Part shown: positions 25,582-35,034 of the stretch, piece by piece | Position numbering within the stretch: the first letter of the stretch is position 1 | How the letters are laid out: each line of letters starts with the position of its first letter | Assembly (NCBI RefSeq): GCF_003148495.1 | Contig: NZ_QGGH01000002.1 | Location: 930,001 to 994,000 of the forward strand | Reading direction: 5' to 3' | From: Mesorhizobium loti | GTDB lineage: Bacteria; Pseudomonadota; Alphaproteobacteria; Rhizobiales; Rhizobiaceae | Length of the DNA stretch: 64,000 bases | Program-made: the position numbers and the translations under genes | Notes under the pieces: model-generated | Databases searched by the model: none | What the model was told of the DNA's origin: nothing | The model's input: only the letters and a program-made list of their open reading frames with translations

Positions 25582-26805
25582 TCATTTCACGAGAGTGATC
25601 ATCCGGTCAGCATACATTGCGCGATTTCCAAGCGCAGCCGTGCAGTCCGACGCGACGGACGAGTTTCCGGTCATCTGTACCGTATTGCCGACAAGCCTGA
25701 GACAGTCGCCCTGGGCGCTCATATCAGAATTTCCGGCGTAGGAAATGGGCGCGTTCGGCGCGTAGATGAAGCCGCTGAGCACGGAATTTGCGCCGCCATT
25801 CAACGTCAGGGCAGACGTATTGCCGCGATCCTGGAAAATGGTGATACCAGCATAAGGGCCGCTGCTGGGTGGGGAAAGGTTCACGGTCTCATTGGCATTT
25901 ATGTAGATCTGAGCGTTTTCCACGAGGAATATGGTCACGCCCTGGCCAGTCAGGCTGCCGTTTCCCCCTGGCTTTATGGTGGTGCCGCGCATGATGTAGA
26001 CGCCCGGATTAAGCGTGATGTTCCCCGACAATGTCTTGTCGCAATAAGTGCCGGGCGACAGGGTGTAGGTTTTGCCGTTCGGGACCGGCAAACACAATGT
26101 GTAAGGGGGAGGAAGGACGTCGGCCAGTGGATCAAAAGACGCGTACCGATGTTCGTGCGGCGTTCCGCAGGCGAGACTGGCGCTGGGTGGCAACAGCCCG
26201 CTGGTGCCACCGACGGTTGAGACACAGCCCGCCGAAACCAGTGCGGAGCCGCCTCTATTGACAGAATCGGACGCGTCCGAGTTCGCCGCGATCACGCAAT
26301 TGGCCATCGAGACGTTGGTCGAGCCCTGTAGGTTCACGGCGGCGGACGCATGCGGATCGAGCGCCAGCACGCAGGCCTGCGCGCCAGGCTTTATCTTGAC
26401 CGACGCCGAACGGTAGGCCTGCCAGGAAGCCGAGTCGCCGATGAAGCTTGGGTGGCTTATGCTGGACGACAGCGAGACAAAGTAAGCGCTTGGGCTGCCG
26501 CTGGCCGTTGCCGCGAAAGTGGAGAGGCCGCCCGAATATTCCTGCGGGTCGGCCGCGCTCAAATTTGCCGCGAAGAATTGCAGCCCAAGTTGCTGAACAT
26601 CGCCAGCCGCCATCTCGGGAGAGAACTTCGTGCCGACGGCGAGCCCTGCCGCGTCCAGCGAGTTCTGTAGTTGCGAGGCGTCATGGCTCGTGCCGACCAC
26701 ATCAATGGCACCAGCCAAACCAATCATTATCGGCAGCATCGCTATGGCGGTCGTTATGGCAAAGTTGCCACGCTCCGAAGACCAGAAGCCTCTCAATGCG
26801 AACAT
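25582..26805 (-). CDS. TadE/TadG-like pilus-assembly-type protein
   Basis: A 407-residue protein with the TadG-like N-terminus (ERGNFAITTAIAMLPIMIGLAGAIDV; charged leader with Gly before one membrane helix, about residues 15-38) and DASQLQNSLDAAGLAV after it. The large extracytoplasmic remainder is rich in Ser, Gly, Asn and Thr, contains several cysteines, and looks beta-helical (repeated N-x-V/G strands). No other tad/flp genes are nearby, so it is an orphan. A surface or envelope role is likely; the exact function is unknown. Confidence 0.75.
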   Translation of the reverse strand: MFALRGFWSSERGNFAITTAIAMLPIMIGLAGAIDVVGTSHDASQLQNSLDAAGLAVGTKFSPEMAAGDVQQLGLQFFAANLSAADPQEYSGGLSTFAATASGSPSAYFVSLSSSISHPSFIGDSASWQAYRSASVKIKPGAQACVLALDPHASAAVNLQGSTNVSMANCVIAANSDASDSVNRGGSALVSAGCVSTVGGTSGLLPPSASLACGTPHEHRYASFDPLADVLPPPYTLCLPVPNGKTYTLSPGTYCDKTLSGNITLNPGVYIMRGTTIKPGGNGSLTGQGVTIFLVENAQIYINANETVNLSPPSSGPYAGITIFQDRGNTSALTLNGGANSVLSGFIYAPNAPISYAGNSDMSAQGDCLRLVGNTVQMTGNSSVASDCTAALGNRAMYADRMITLVK

Positions 26806-27102
26806 CGCCCCTCGCCAAGACTTATAAAGCTGAGGTGATACGCCATGGGTCTCTACGAGCTATTTAAGGAAATGCTAAAATACGTAAATGGTAAAATGCA
26901 GTATAATGATTGGCCAAAACGAAGCCTGCCAAGGCACGGCCATATGCGAGGCGATACTGAGAAATCTGCACAACGAGCTGCTCCCCAGGCCATTGACGCA
27001 GCGACAATCGCCGCCAACTCTGCTATCGTGCCTTTCGTTCTTGAAGTGGCAGCTCTGGCGGCCATCCTGGCGGTGACCGCCCCGACACACGGGAGGAAGG
27101 TT
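26806..27102. other. AT-richer divergent promoter region
   Basis: 297 bases between the TadG-like gene (minus) and the DUF2189 gene (plus). The stretch 26865-26910 is clearly AT-rich for this genome and includes a TATAAT (26902-26907). Reading frames cross it but have no domain support or upstream Shine-Dalgarno sequence, so I call it regulatory. Confidence 0.4.
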
Positions 27103-27927
27103 ATGGCCGGCTTTCATGTCATGGCGGACGCACGTGGAATGCATGTGCAGCCAGCGGTGCGCCGCATCACCACGTCGGACCTTTGGGATGCGCTGCGCCT
27201 CGGTGCCGAGGATTTCTGGGCAAAACCCTCGCACTATGTGTTCCTGTGCCTGATCTATCCCATCGTCGGCCTGATCGTGACGAGGTGGACGTCTGGCGCC
27301 AATGCCATCCAGCTGATCTACCCCCTGATGTCGGGTTTTGCGCTGGTTGGGCCGTTTGCCGCGATCGGCCTTTACGAGATCAGCCGCCGGCGAGAACTCG
27401 GCATGAACACCTCCTGGCGGCATGCACTCGATGTGCGCCGCTCGCCGGCGGTTCCGTCGATCGTGGTGATCGGCATCATGCTGGTCGCGCTGTTCCTGTT
27501 GTGGCTCTACACCGCACAGTCGATCTACACCGGCCTGTTCGGCGATCAGCCGCCGGCATCGATCGGCAGCTTCGTCCGCGAGGTGCTGACGACCGGCAAG
27601 GGCTGGACGTTGATCCTTGCCGGCAATGCCGCGGGTTTTGTCTTCGCCGTGGTCGTGCTGGCCACCACCGTGATTGCCTTCCCGCTGCTGCTCGACCGTG
27701 ATGTCGGCGCCGTTTCGGCCATCGAGACTTCGGCCCGGGCGGTGATGGCTAACCCGCTGCAGATGGCGCTGTGGGGCTTGTTGGTCGCCGTGCTTCTGGT
27801 GATCGGTTCTATCCCGCTGTTTGCCGGGCTCGCCGTGGTCATGCCAGTGCTCGGCCATGCCACCTGGCATCTCTACCGCAAGGTGGTCGAGCCGGAGCGG
27901 GCGCAGCAGATAAGGCGGCCGATGTAA
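27103..27927 (+). CDS. DUF2189 integral membrane protein
   Basis: A 274-residue protein with about six membrane segments. The conserved N-terminal block RRITTSDLWDALRLGAEDFWAKPSHYVFL followed by PLMSGFALVGPFAAIGLYEISRRRELG is typical of DUF2189, a family common in alphaproteobacteria, often near cytochrome oxidase genes and of unknown function. ATG 27103 is preceded by GGGAGGAAGG. It converges on the LysE-type gene with ten bases between the stops. Confidence 0.85.
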   Translation: MAGFHVMADARGMHVQPAVRRITTSDLWDALRLGAEDFWAKPSHYVFLCLIYPIVGLIVTRWTSGANAIQLIYPLMSGFALVGPFAAIGLYEISRRRELGMNTSWRHALDVRRSPAVPSIVVIGIMLVALFLLWLYTAQSIYTGLFGDQPPASIGSFVREVLTTGKGWTLILAGNAAGFVFAVVVLATTVIAFPLLLDRDVGAVSAIETSARAVMANPLQMALWGLLVAVLLVIGSIPLFAGLAVVMPVLGHATWHLYRKVVEPERAQQIRRPM

Positions 27928-27937
27928 CGAAGCGCTC

Positions 27938-28570
27938 TCAGCGCTGCGCGTCGGTCGCCATCTTCAGCGCGAGTGCTGCCAGCACGGTCCCCATCATCCA
28001 GCGCTGGATGACCAGCCACAATGGCCGCCCGGCGAGGAAGGTGGCGATCGAACCGGCCGTCACCGCGATGATGGCATTGACGCTGAGGCTGATCGTGATC
28101 TGCGTCGCGCCCAGCACCAGAAGCTGCGACAGGACATGGCCCTTGTCCAGGCTGATGAACTGCGGCAGCAGCGACAGATAGAGCACGGCCACCTTCGGAT
28201 TGAGCAGATTGGTCATCAGGCCCATTGCGAACAGCTTGCGCGGCCGATCCCTCGGCAGTTCGCGCACCTGGAATGGCGAACGCCCGCCCGGCTTCACCGC
28301 TTGCCAGGCCAGCCACAGGAGATAGAGCACACCGGCAAAGCGTAGTGCGTCATAGGCATAGGGCACGGCGAGCAGCAGCGCGGTGATGCCGAAGGCCGCA
28401 GCCAGCACATAGAAGAGAAAGCCCAGCGCCACGCCGCCAAGCGAGATCAGCCCCGCCTTCAGTCCTTGCGACAGGGAACGCGAGATCAGATAGATCATGT
28501 TGGGGCCAGGCGTCAGCACCATGCCGAGGCAGACCAGCGCGAAGGCGAGATGATTGGCGGTTTCGGGCAT
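27938..28570 (-). CDS. LysE/RhtB-family amino-acid exporter
   Basis: A 210-residue inner-membrane protein with about six segments and family landmarks: LGMVLTPGPNMIYLISRSLSQG in the first segment pair and NPKVAVLYLSLLPQFI in the middle. Members export amino acids such as lysine, homoserine or threonine. ATG 28570 gives the usual family start (MPETANHLAFALVC). The substrate cannot be assigned. Confidence 0.88.
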   Translation of the reverse strand: MPETANHLAFALVCLGMVLTPGPNMIYLISRSLSQGLKAGLISLGGVALGFLFYVLAAAFGITALLLAVPYAYDALRFAGVLYLLWLAWQAVKPGGRSPFQVRELPRDRPRKLFAMGLMTNLLNPKVAVLYLSLLPQFISLDKGHVLSQLLVLGATQITISLSVNAIIAVTAGSIATFLAGRPLWLVIQRWMMGTVLAALALKMATDAQR

Positions 28571-28697
28571 CGGTTCGTTCCCCAGCGCGCGCTGCCGTGG
28601 ATGCATAATGCCGCGAGCCGCCTACAGGTGCCTGTCCCTGCAGGCGCGCGCAAGGGCATGGCGGCGCCAGCCGTTGCGCCAGTTTAGTGCCTTCGGA

Positions 28698-30683
28698 TCA
28701 GCCGACGACGCGCAGGTTCGACAATTCGTTGCCGATTTCCTTGAAATCGTTCGACAAGGTGGCGCCGGTCGCATTCCAGAACAGTTTGGCCGGCTTGCTG
28801 GCGTCCGTCGGATCCTTGCGGAAGCGTGAGTCCGACGAGCACGATTTCAGCGCATCGATCGCCTGCTTGTCGGACGTATTGGTTGTGGACAGGTCGAGCG
28901 CCACCGTCATCACCATGATGTTGGCTGCCTTGGCGTTGTTGCAAAGTGTCGCCATCTGCTGGTTCAGCGCATTGGTATAATTGCCGTTCGAATAGTCGAA
29001 CTGGCCGATGGCACTCGACGTGCCCAAGAACAGGCGGCCGACCGAAGTGCCGTTGTAGCCGGGGTTAAGATAGCCGTAGGACGCATAGGTCGACTTCGAG
29101 CTGGCGGGGTCGGAATAACCCAGCGAGGACGGCGTGTAGTAGGTGTTGGCGCCGTCGGTCAGCACGATCACGACCTTGTCGTTGCCTCTCTCGGTTTCCG
29201 GGCGCCCTTGCGTGAACGGCTCGCCGCTCGAAACCACCCGCCAGCCCCAGGCCATGCCCTCGGGAACATTGGTGCCGCCATCCGGCTGCATCAGGTCGAT
29301 CGCGGCCTTGATAGCGGTAAGCCCATCGGTGACGCTGACGTCGGTCAGTGGCGTGATCGGGTTGGTGGAGCAGCTGTAGCTCGGGCCGTTGCCGGCCGGC
29401 AGCGCCGGCGCATCGATCGGCCGCGGTTGGAAATATTTGGCCATGTTGCGCAGCCGGGATTGGCCGGTGCTGCTCGTCGGGTCGTCATTCCACCAGCTGT
29501 TCACCGCGCCATAGGCCGTCGGCGCGGCCTCGTCGGGATCCTGGGTGAGCTTCCAATGATTGCCGGGTTCGTCCGGGGCGAACATCGGCACGAACATCGT
29601 TGCCGGATCGCCAACCCCTATGCCGGTGTTCGCCGAGCCGCCGGACGGCGCGGCATCGTTGACATTGTAGGGATAGGGCCGGGCCTCGACGCAACCCTGC
29701 CAACTGGCGAATGGGCCGTAGGAATCGATGTAGTCATATTCGTCGTGGTTTCGTTTGCAGGTGTTGTTCGAGTTGTATTCGTCGCAAACCACACGCTTGC
29801 TGTTGGTGACACGCTCATGGTTGGTGACGACCTTCATATCGCGGTAGAGCGAGAACCGGGTCAGCATCTGGCCCTCGTCGGCACCCCATCCCGAACCGCG
29901 CTTGTACCAGATGCCATTGGTCTGCTGGGCGTATTTGGTGGCCGTGTTCAGCGTCGACCAGTCGAAATTCTCGTTCGATACCGGCGACAGGCCTTCGGTA
30001 TCCATCCAGGACGCATTGCCGTTGCCGGGACCGACATTGACCGATGCGGCAAACGGCACGAGGCCGAACTGCACCGGCCTGTCGACCTGCTTGATCATCG
30101 CCGCCTGCAGGGCCAGCGTGTCGACCAGCTGTTTGGCCGCGGTCTTGAGAAGGTCGATGCGCTTTTGCCCAGAGCCCGTTCCGGTCTTGGTCATCGATCC
30201 GGAATTGTCGAGCACCAAGGCGACTTCCAGGGTGTTCTTAAGCCGCACTTCCGAAGTGACGTTGAAGCTGATCTTCTGGTTTGCGTCAGTTTCGGATTTG
30301 CCGACGAGTTGGCCGAAGACAGGATAGAAATAGGGCTTGTAGTCAAGCCGCGCGCTCATCTTGAGCAGACCCCCGCCGACGGTATTGCTTGGCAAGGTGA
30401 CGCTGAGCGTCGTGTTGGCGGGATCGACCTTGTTGAGGTTGGCATTGAAGAAGTCGAGCGCATAGGCTCTCAACTGGTCGTCGGTAGCACCTTCCGTCAG
30501 CCGGCGCGCCGTGGCGAAGTTGGCGGCATCGAGCGCATTCAACACCGTCTGTTTTTCACGACTCATCTCGGTGAAATCGACCGCGATCGCCAGGCTGCCC
30601 ATCAGCGGAACCATCGCAACGACCGTCATAAGAGCATAGTTGCCGCGTTTGTCGCGGCAGAACTGACGCCAAAGTTCATGCAT
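28698..30683 (-). CDS. TadG-like protein with von Willebrand factor A domain
   Basis: This 661-residue protein has a TadG-type N-terminus (RGNYALMTVVAMVPLMGSLAIAVDF, one membrane helix at about residues 16-37) and a large extracytoplasmic vWA domain with an intact MIDAS start, DNSGSM (159-164), and later VIVLTDGANT. In tad systems TadG may stabilise the pilus machinery; here no tad operon is present. It lies 2.1 kb from a second TadG-like gene on the same strand. ATG 30683 is chosen by homology to the family N-terminus. Confidence 0.82.
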   Translation of the reverse strand: MHELWRQFCRDKRGNYALMTVVAMVPLMGSLAIAVDFTEMSREKQTVLNALDAANFATARRLTEGATDDQLRAYALDFFNANLNKVDPANTTLSVTLPSNTVGGGLLKMSARLDYKPYFYPVFGQLVGKSETDANQKISFNVTSEVRLKNTLEVALVLDNSGSMTKTGTGSGQKRIDLLKTAAKQLVDTLALQAAMIKQVDRPVQFGLVPFAASVNVGPGNGNASWMDTEGLSPVSNENFDWSTLNTATKYAQQTNGIWYKRGSGWGADEGQMLTRFSLYRDMKVVTNHERVTNSKRVVCDEYNSNNTCKRNHDEYDYIDSYGPFASWQGCVEARPYPYNVNDAAPSGGSANTGIGVGDPATMFVPMFAPDEPGNHWKLTQDPDEAAPTAYGAVNSWWNDDPTSSTGQSRLRNMAKYFQPRPIDAPALPAGNGPSYSCSTNPITPLTDVSVTDGLTAIKAAIDLMQPDGGTNVPEGMAWGWRVVSSGEPFTQGRPETERGNDKVVIVLTDGANTYYTPSSLGYSDPASSKSTYASYGYLNPGYNGTSVGRLFLGTSSAIGQFDYSNGNYTNALNQQMATLCNNAKAANIMVMTVALDLSTTNTSDKQAIDALKSCSSDSRFRKDPTDASKPAKLFWNATGATLSNDFKEIGNELSNLRVVG

Positions 30684-30938
30684 GTCTTGCAGCGGCCCCC
30701 GCCGACGGATTCTCGGTCGACGCCAGCTTTCCCACAAAACGCTGAAGGCCGTGTTTGGGAAATCGCTCGATTGCAGGGTCGGCACTTCACCAACCGCTAA
30801 CCAATGGGCACCCTCGCTGACGCTGCGCAGATGCCCGGCGAAAGCTGGTGACAGGCCGGAGCGGTTCGGCTAATCCGAACCGGCTGCGGCGAACCGTCGG
30901 TCGCGGCGGTCGCAATGATCATGACTGAAGGAAACGGC

Positions 30939-31799
30939 ATGGCGGATTCGCCTGAAATCATCGGCTCGCTCGAAGACGTGTCGAAAGCCTATTCGGCAAT
31001 CCTGTGCGATGTCTGGGGCGTGGTCCACAATGGCGAGAGGCATTTCCCTGTGGCGGCCTCGGCACTGGCAAGGGCTCGAGAGGCGGAAATCCCCGTCGTC
31101 CTGATCACCAATTCGCCGCGCCGAAGTGCCGATGTCGTGGCGCAGATGAACGCGATCGGTGTTCCACCGTCAGCCTACGACCGAGTGGTCACCTCAGGCG
31201 ACGTGACCCGGGATCTGATCGCCGAAGGTCCGCGCAAGATTTTCCATATAGGCGCCGACCGCGATTTCACGCTCTATGACGGTCTCGACGTCGAGCTTGT
31301 CGAGGAGTTCGAGGCGTCCGGCGTCGTCTGCACCGGCCTGTTCGATGACGAGGTCGAGAAGCCCGAGGATTATACCGAGCTTCTGCGGCGGCTGCGCGCC
31401 AGGAACCTGCCTTTCATTTGCGCAAATCCCGACATTGTGGTCGAGCGTGGCGAACGCATCATCTGGTGTGCCGGCGCATTGGCACGCGATTATGCCCAGC
31501 TCGGTGGCCGCACATTGATCGCCGGAAAACCTTACGCGCCGATCTATAACCTCGCGATGAAGGAGGTTTCGGAGATTCTTGGCCGACCGATCGAGCGCGG
31601 CCAGGTGCTGGCCATCGGCGACGGCGTGATGACCGATGTGAAGGGCGCCGCCGACAATGGCTTCGATGTCCTCTATATCTCCGGCGGTATCCATGCCCGC
31701 GACTATGGCGATGCACTGCAACCGGATCCGGCAAGATTGGCGACCTTCCTGGAAAAGCATGGGTATCGTCCGGTGGCCGTCATTCCCAGACTGCGGTAG
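30939..31799 (+). CDS. HAD-superfamily hydrolase, TIGR01459 type
   Basis: A 286-residue class IIA HAD phosphatase with the nucleophile block ILCDVWGVVHNG, motif II VLITNSPRRS and motif III/IV IGDGVMTDVKGAADNG. ATG 30939 has AAGGAA upstream; ATGs at 30915 and 30921 are alternatives. It is followed six bases later by ribF, a pairing that recurs in alphaproteobacteria, so a flavin-nucleotide or related phosphatase role is plausible. That role is inference from context. Confidence 0.88.
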   Translation: MADSPEIIGSLEDVSKAYSAILCDVWGVVHNGERHFPVAASALARAREAEIPVVLITNSPRRSADVVAQMNAIGVPPSAYDRVVTSGDVTRDLIAEGPRKIFHIGADRDFTLYDGLDVELVEEFEASGVVCTGLFDDEVEKPEDYTELLRRLRARNLPFICANPDIVVERGERIIWCAGALARDYAQLGGRTLIAGKPYAPIYNLAMKEVSEILGRPIERGQVLAIGDGVMTDVKGAADNGFDVLYISGGIHARDYGDALQPDPARLATFLEKHGYRPVAVIPRLR

Positions 31800-31805
31800 G
31801 TGACG

Positions 31806-32786
31806 ATGGCAGCCTTCCAGCGCATTCTGGCGACCGCACCGCTGTCCGCAGACCTGCGCGGCGGCGTGGTGGCGATCGGCAATTTCGATGGTGTCCATCG
31901 CGGCCATCAGGCGGTGCTCGAGCGGGCCTCGACTGAAGCCCGGCGGCGCGGAGTGCCGGCCCTGGTGCTGACATTCGAACCGCATCCGCGCAAGATCTTC
32001 AGGCCTGATATCCCGTTGTTCGTGCTGACGCCGCCGCCGATGAAGGCGCGGCTCCTGTCGCTGCTGGGTTTTGCCGCGCTCGTCGAGCAGCCGTTCACGC
32101 GCGACTTCGCCTCGCTGTCGGCGGAAGCATTCGTGACCGATGTGCTGGAGAGGAACCTTGGCATTACCCACGCGGTGACCGGGTTCGACTTCCATTTCGG
32201 CAAGGATCGTCAAGGCGGCCCAGCCTACCTGATGGCGGCCGGCGAGCGTCACGGCTTCGGCGTCACGCTCGTCGACGCTTTCCGTGACGAGGGTGCCGAG
32301 GTGGTCTCGTCCAGCCGCATCCGCGGGTTGCTGAGCGAGGGCGAGGTGGCCGAGGCCGCCGGACTGCTCGGCTATCGCTTCACTGTCGAAAGCGAAGTGG
32401 TCGGCGGACAGCAGCTCGGCCGCACGCTTGGCTTTCCAACCGCGAATATGAGGCTGTCGGCCGAAGCCGCACTCAAGGAGGGCATCTATGCCGTCCGCTT
32501 TCGCCGCGCCGACGGCACGCTTCACGACGGTGTCGCCAGCTTTGGCCGTCGCCCGACCGTTGACGACAATGGTGCGCCGCTGCTGGAAACCTTCGTCTTT
32601 GATTTCTCCGGTGACCTCTATGGCGAGGTCTGCCAGGTTTCCTTCTTCGGTTTCCTGCGCCCGGAGGTGAAGTTCGAAGGGCTCTATGCGCTGGTCGCGC
32701 AGATGAAGCGCGATGAAGCCGAGGCACGCGCGCTGCTTGCCGGCGTCAAGCCGCTCTCGGACCTGGATCGCGCCATCGCCTTCTGA
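31806..32786 (+). CDS. ribF: Bifunctional riboflavin kinase / FAD synthetase
   Basis: The 326-residue enzyme phosphorylates riboflavin to FMN and adenylylates FMN to FAD. The N-terminal adenylyltransferase domain (about residues 1-180) has VVAIGNFDGVHRGHQ and SSSRIRGLL. The C-terminal kinase domain (about 185-320) has GRTLGFPTANM and the NFGRRPTV-like SFGRRPTVDDNG block. The start is ATG 31806 or GTG 31800. It is cotranscribed with the HAD gene. Confidence 0.95.
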   Translation: MAAFQRILATAPLSADLRGGVVAIGNFDGVHRGHQAVLERASTEARRRGVPALVLTFEPHPRKIFRPDIPLFVLTPPPMKARLLSLLGFAALVEQPFTRDFASLSAEAFVTDVLERNLGITHAVTGFDFHFGKDRQGGPAYLMAAGERHGFGVTLVDAFRDEGAEVVSSSRIRGLLSEGEVAEAAGLLGYRFTVESEVVGGQQLGRTLGFPTANMRLSAEAALKEGIYAVRFRRADGTLHDGVASFGRRPTVDDNGAPLLETFVFDFSGDLYGEVCQVSFFGFLRPEVKFEGLYALVAQMKRDEAEARALLAGVKPLSDLDRAIAF

Positions 32787-32860
32787 CGGAATCGCCGAAA
32801 CTGCGGCGAACTGTGAAGAAGTTCATCGAAGGTGGCCGCCAAAACGCCCAACACTCCTCG

Positions 32861-33187
32861 ATGAAAATCGACCTGTCTGTCTGGAGCGTGGTGCTGGTTT
32901 GCGCCGGTCTATTTATCCTCTGCGATGGGCTGAGCGCGCATTGGGGCAAGACCGGCAACGGCCGCAGCCTGGCATACGTCATGCTGCTGTCGCCGCTCTC
33001 CTACTCAGTATTCGCTTTTATCAACACAAAGCTGAACCTCGCCGTGACCGGGGCGCTGGTCAACACCATCGTCGTGGCCGGCGCCGTGCTGGTCGGCACC
33101 CTTGTCTTCGGCGAAGAACTGTCCTCGACGCAATATCTTGGAATTGCGCTGGCGCTGGTTTCGGTGACGCTGCTCAATCTGACGTGA
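32861..33187 (+). CDS. Small DMT/EamA-like membrane protein
   Basis: A 108-residue protein with about four membrane segments, the size of a half DMT transporter (SMR or single EamA unit). The C-terminal part (LNLAVTGALVNTIVVAGAVLVGTLVFGEELSSTQYLGIALALVSVTLLNL) is typical of the EamA repeat end, with the GEELS-type loop. The start is uncertain (ATG 32861, or GTG 32813 with 16 more residues). It ends one base before the convergent HdeD-like gene. A dimeric small-molecule transporter is likely. Confidence 0.65.
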   Translation: MKIDLSVWSVVLVCAGLFILCDGLSAHWGKTGNGRSLAYVMLLSPLSYSVFAFINTKLNLAVTGALVNTIVVAGAVLVGTLVFGEELSSTQYLGIALALVSVTLLNLT

Positions 33188-33742
33188 CTATTTCTTCAGC
33201 GCGAGGCCGACGGCGATGAAGGTCCAGCCCTGGAAGATCAGGTCGATCGCCAGGAAGAGACCCAGCACCCACAGGCTGTTGACCGGCCAGCCCATGGCGA
33301 TGATCAGGCCGGCAAGCGCGCTGATGACACCGGCCGCGACGACCCAGCCCCAGCCGCGTTCCGGCCGGTGGCTGTAGCCGACCCAGGCCCGGAGCACCCC
33401 TGACGCGACCAGGGCGATCGCCAGCAGGAACGTCAGGACCGCTGAAGCAAGCAGCGGATTGTCGAAAGCGAAGAAGCCGGCAACGGCGTAGAGCAGTCCG
33501 CTGAGCAGCCAGTAGAAGAAGCGGCTCCAGGTCTTGACGCCGAACGCATGCACGATCTCGATGACACCGGCCATCAGCATCAGCCATCCCACGACATAGA
33601 CAGAAGCCACCGTGGTGATGAACAGATTGGCGAAGGCAATGCCGCCGAAGATGAGCAGCAGCACGCCGAGCGCGACAAACCATCCCCATTTTGTCCGTGT
33701 CTGTTCGATCGCGATTTTCAAGGCGTCGCCGTGCAGGGTCAT
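33188..33742 (-). CDS. HdeD-family (DUF308) membrane protein
   Basis: A 184-residue protein with six membrane segments in pairs and the HdeD layout (WGWFVALGVLLLIFGGIAFANLF near the start; LSGLLYAVAGFFAF in the middle; WPVNSLWVLGLFLAIDLIFQG near the end). E. coli HdeD is linked to acid resistance; here the role is unknown. ATG 33742 is preferred because GGAG lies nine bases upstream; 33757 and 33760 are alternatives. Confidence 0.85.
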   Translation of the reverse strand: MTLHGDALKIAIEQTRTKWGWFVALGVLLLIFGGIAFANLFITTVASVYVVGWLMLMAGVIEIVHAFGVKTWSRFFYWLLSGLLYAVAGFFAFDNPLLASAVLTFLLAIALVASGVLRAWVGYSHRPERGWGWVVAAGVISALAGLIIAMGWPVNSLWVLGLFLAIDLIFQGWTFIAVGLALKK

Positions 33743-33937
33743 TGTCGCGGTCTCCATCAAGGGCTACGGGATACTGCCGGATGGAAGTTAGTCCCGGCGC
33801 CGGCCAACGTCCAGTCGATGACCAGCAGCGGGATCGCGGCAAACCGTGAGCGGATGTCTCCGGGTTAAATCAAATTTTACCAAACGGCCGTCAAAGCTGT
33901 CATCGGTAACCGTGTGTGTTGTGTTAGTGGAGTGGCC

Positions 33938-34744
33938 ATGAGTCCGGTCGGAAGAATCTCTCTGGTGTTGGCCGCTGTGGTGCTGAGCGGCGCGGGTACT
34001 GCCAATGCGGGCGAGGGCAGTTGGCTGTCCGGCGATTGGTATCTGACCGTTGGTGCCACCGGCATGGTGGCGCCGAATTTCGAGGGCGGCAAGGAGTACC
34101 TGCTCAGCGCCTCGCCGATCATTTCGTTGGGCAAGGCCGGACCGGCGGCACGCTTCACTTCGCGCAACGACAACATCTCGCTGGCGCTAGTCGACGATGG
34201 CGGTGTCCGCGCTGGCCTGACCGGCAAGTTCCTGTTTTCCCGTGACGATGACAACGCCGATGAGCTGAAGGGTCTCGATCCGGTGCGCTGGGGCGGCGAG
34301 GTCGGCGGCTTCTTCGAATTCTATCCGACCGATTGGCTGCGCGCGCGCGCCGAGCTGCGCCACGGCATTCGCGCTCATAACGGCTTTGTCGCCGACATCG
34401 CTGCCGACGCCTTCTACGACGTGACGCCAACCGTGCGGATTTCGGGTGGACCGCGTGTTTCATTTGCCTCGGGCAACTATTTCGACGCCTATTATGGCGT
34501 CAATGCGCAGGAAGCCGTGGCCTCGGGCTTGAGCGAATATCATCCCGGTGGCGGCCTGAAATCGACCGGCCTCGGCGGCGCCATAACCTGGAAGGTGACC
34601 GAGCCGATGACTGCCAGCCTGTTTGGTGAATATTCGCGCCTGATGGGACCGGCGGCCGATTCCAGCCTGGTCAAGGAACGAGGCGACCGCAATCAGTTCA
34701 TGATCGGCGTGTCGACCACCTATCGCTTCGATTTCACGATGTAA
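33938..34744 (+). CDS. MipA/OmpV-family outer-membrane protein
   Basis: A 268-residue protein with a signal peptide (about residues 1-23, ending GTANA) and a beta-barrel pattern: alternating strands, GDWYLTVGATGMVAPNFEGGKEYLLSASP near the start and a C-terminal aromatic-ending strand (FMIGVSTTYRFDFTM). MipA in E. coli scaffolds murein enzymes, while most relatives are uncharacterised porin-like barrels. GTGGAG precedes ATG 33938. Confidence 0.85.
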   Translation: MSPVGRISLVLAAVVLSGAGTANAGEGSWLSGDWYLTVGATGMVAPNFEGGKEYLLSASPIISLGKAGPAARFTSRNDNISLALVDDGGVRAGLTGKFLFSRDDDNADELKGLDPVRWGGEVGGFFEFYPTDWLRARAELRHGIRAHNGFVADIAADAFYDVTPTVRISGGPRVSFASGNYFDAYYGVNAQEAVASGLSEYHPGGGLKSTGLGGAITWKVTEPMTASLFGEYSRLMGPAADSSLVKERGDRNQFMIGVSTTYRFDFTM

Positions 34745-34929
34745 GCGAATCGAACGAGAGACGCTTTATTCCTGCGCCTATCTCCGCTAAAAGCCGGGGC
34801 ATGACGAGCTTTTCGCGCCTTTGCCGGCCGACCATACGAATTATAAGCCCGGTGTTCCGGGCGGCCTGAGCGCCGCCGGAGCCGCCGGGAATCTTGGCGT
34901 GCGCCCTCGCGCTTTTTCCAAATCATCAG

Positions 34930-34973
34930 GCATGTCGCCCAAAAGTGGCCCCGGTTTTGGGAAAACGACATGC
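34930..34973. repeat. Palindromic repeat, copy of the 8.7 kb element's first hairpin
   Basis: GCATGTCG (34930-34937) pairs with CGACATGC (34966-34973), and CCCAAAA pairs with TTTTGGG inside. Sequence and spacing match 8701-8747 closely. It lies 61 bases upstream of ileS in a 290-base gap (34745-35034) that otherwise shows no gene. Confidence 0.85.
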
Positions 34974-35034
34974 TCAAAAAGTATAGTTCAACGCCCGAGC
35001 TCCTTTGCCGCCGGGCAATGCACATGGCAGACCA

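Noticed and set aside
26845..27102. N-terminal extension of the DUF2189 protein
   Set aside because: The extension has no domain support, crosses an AT-rich promoter-like stretch, and a strong GGGAGGAAGG ribosome-binding site lies just before the ATG at 27103.
34745..35034. T-box or other amino-acid riboswitch upstream of ileS
   Set aside because: No T-box sequence or tRNA-like specifier structure was found. The only strong structure is the dispersed palindromic repeat.
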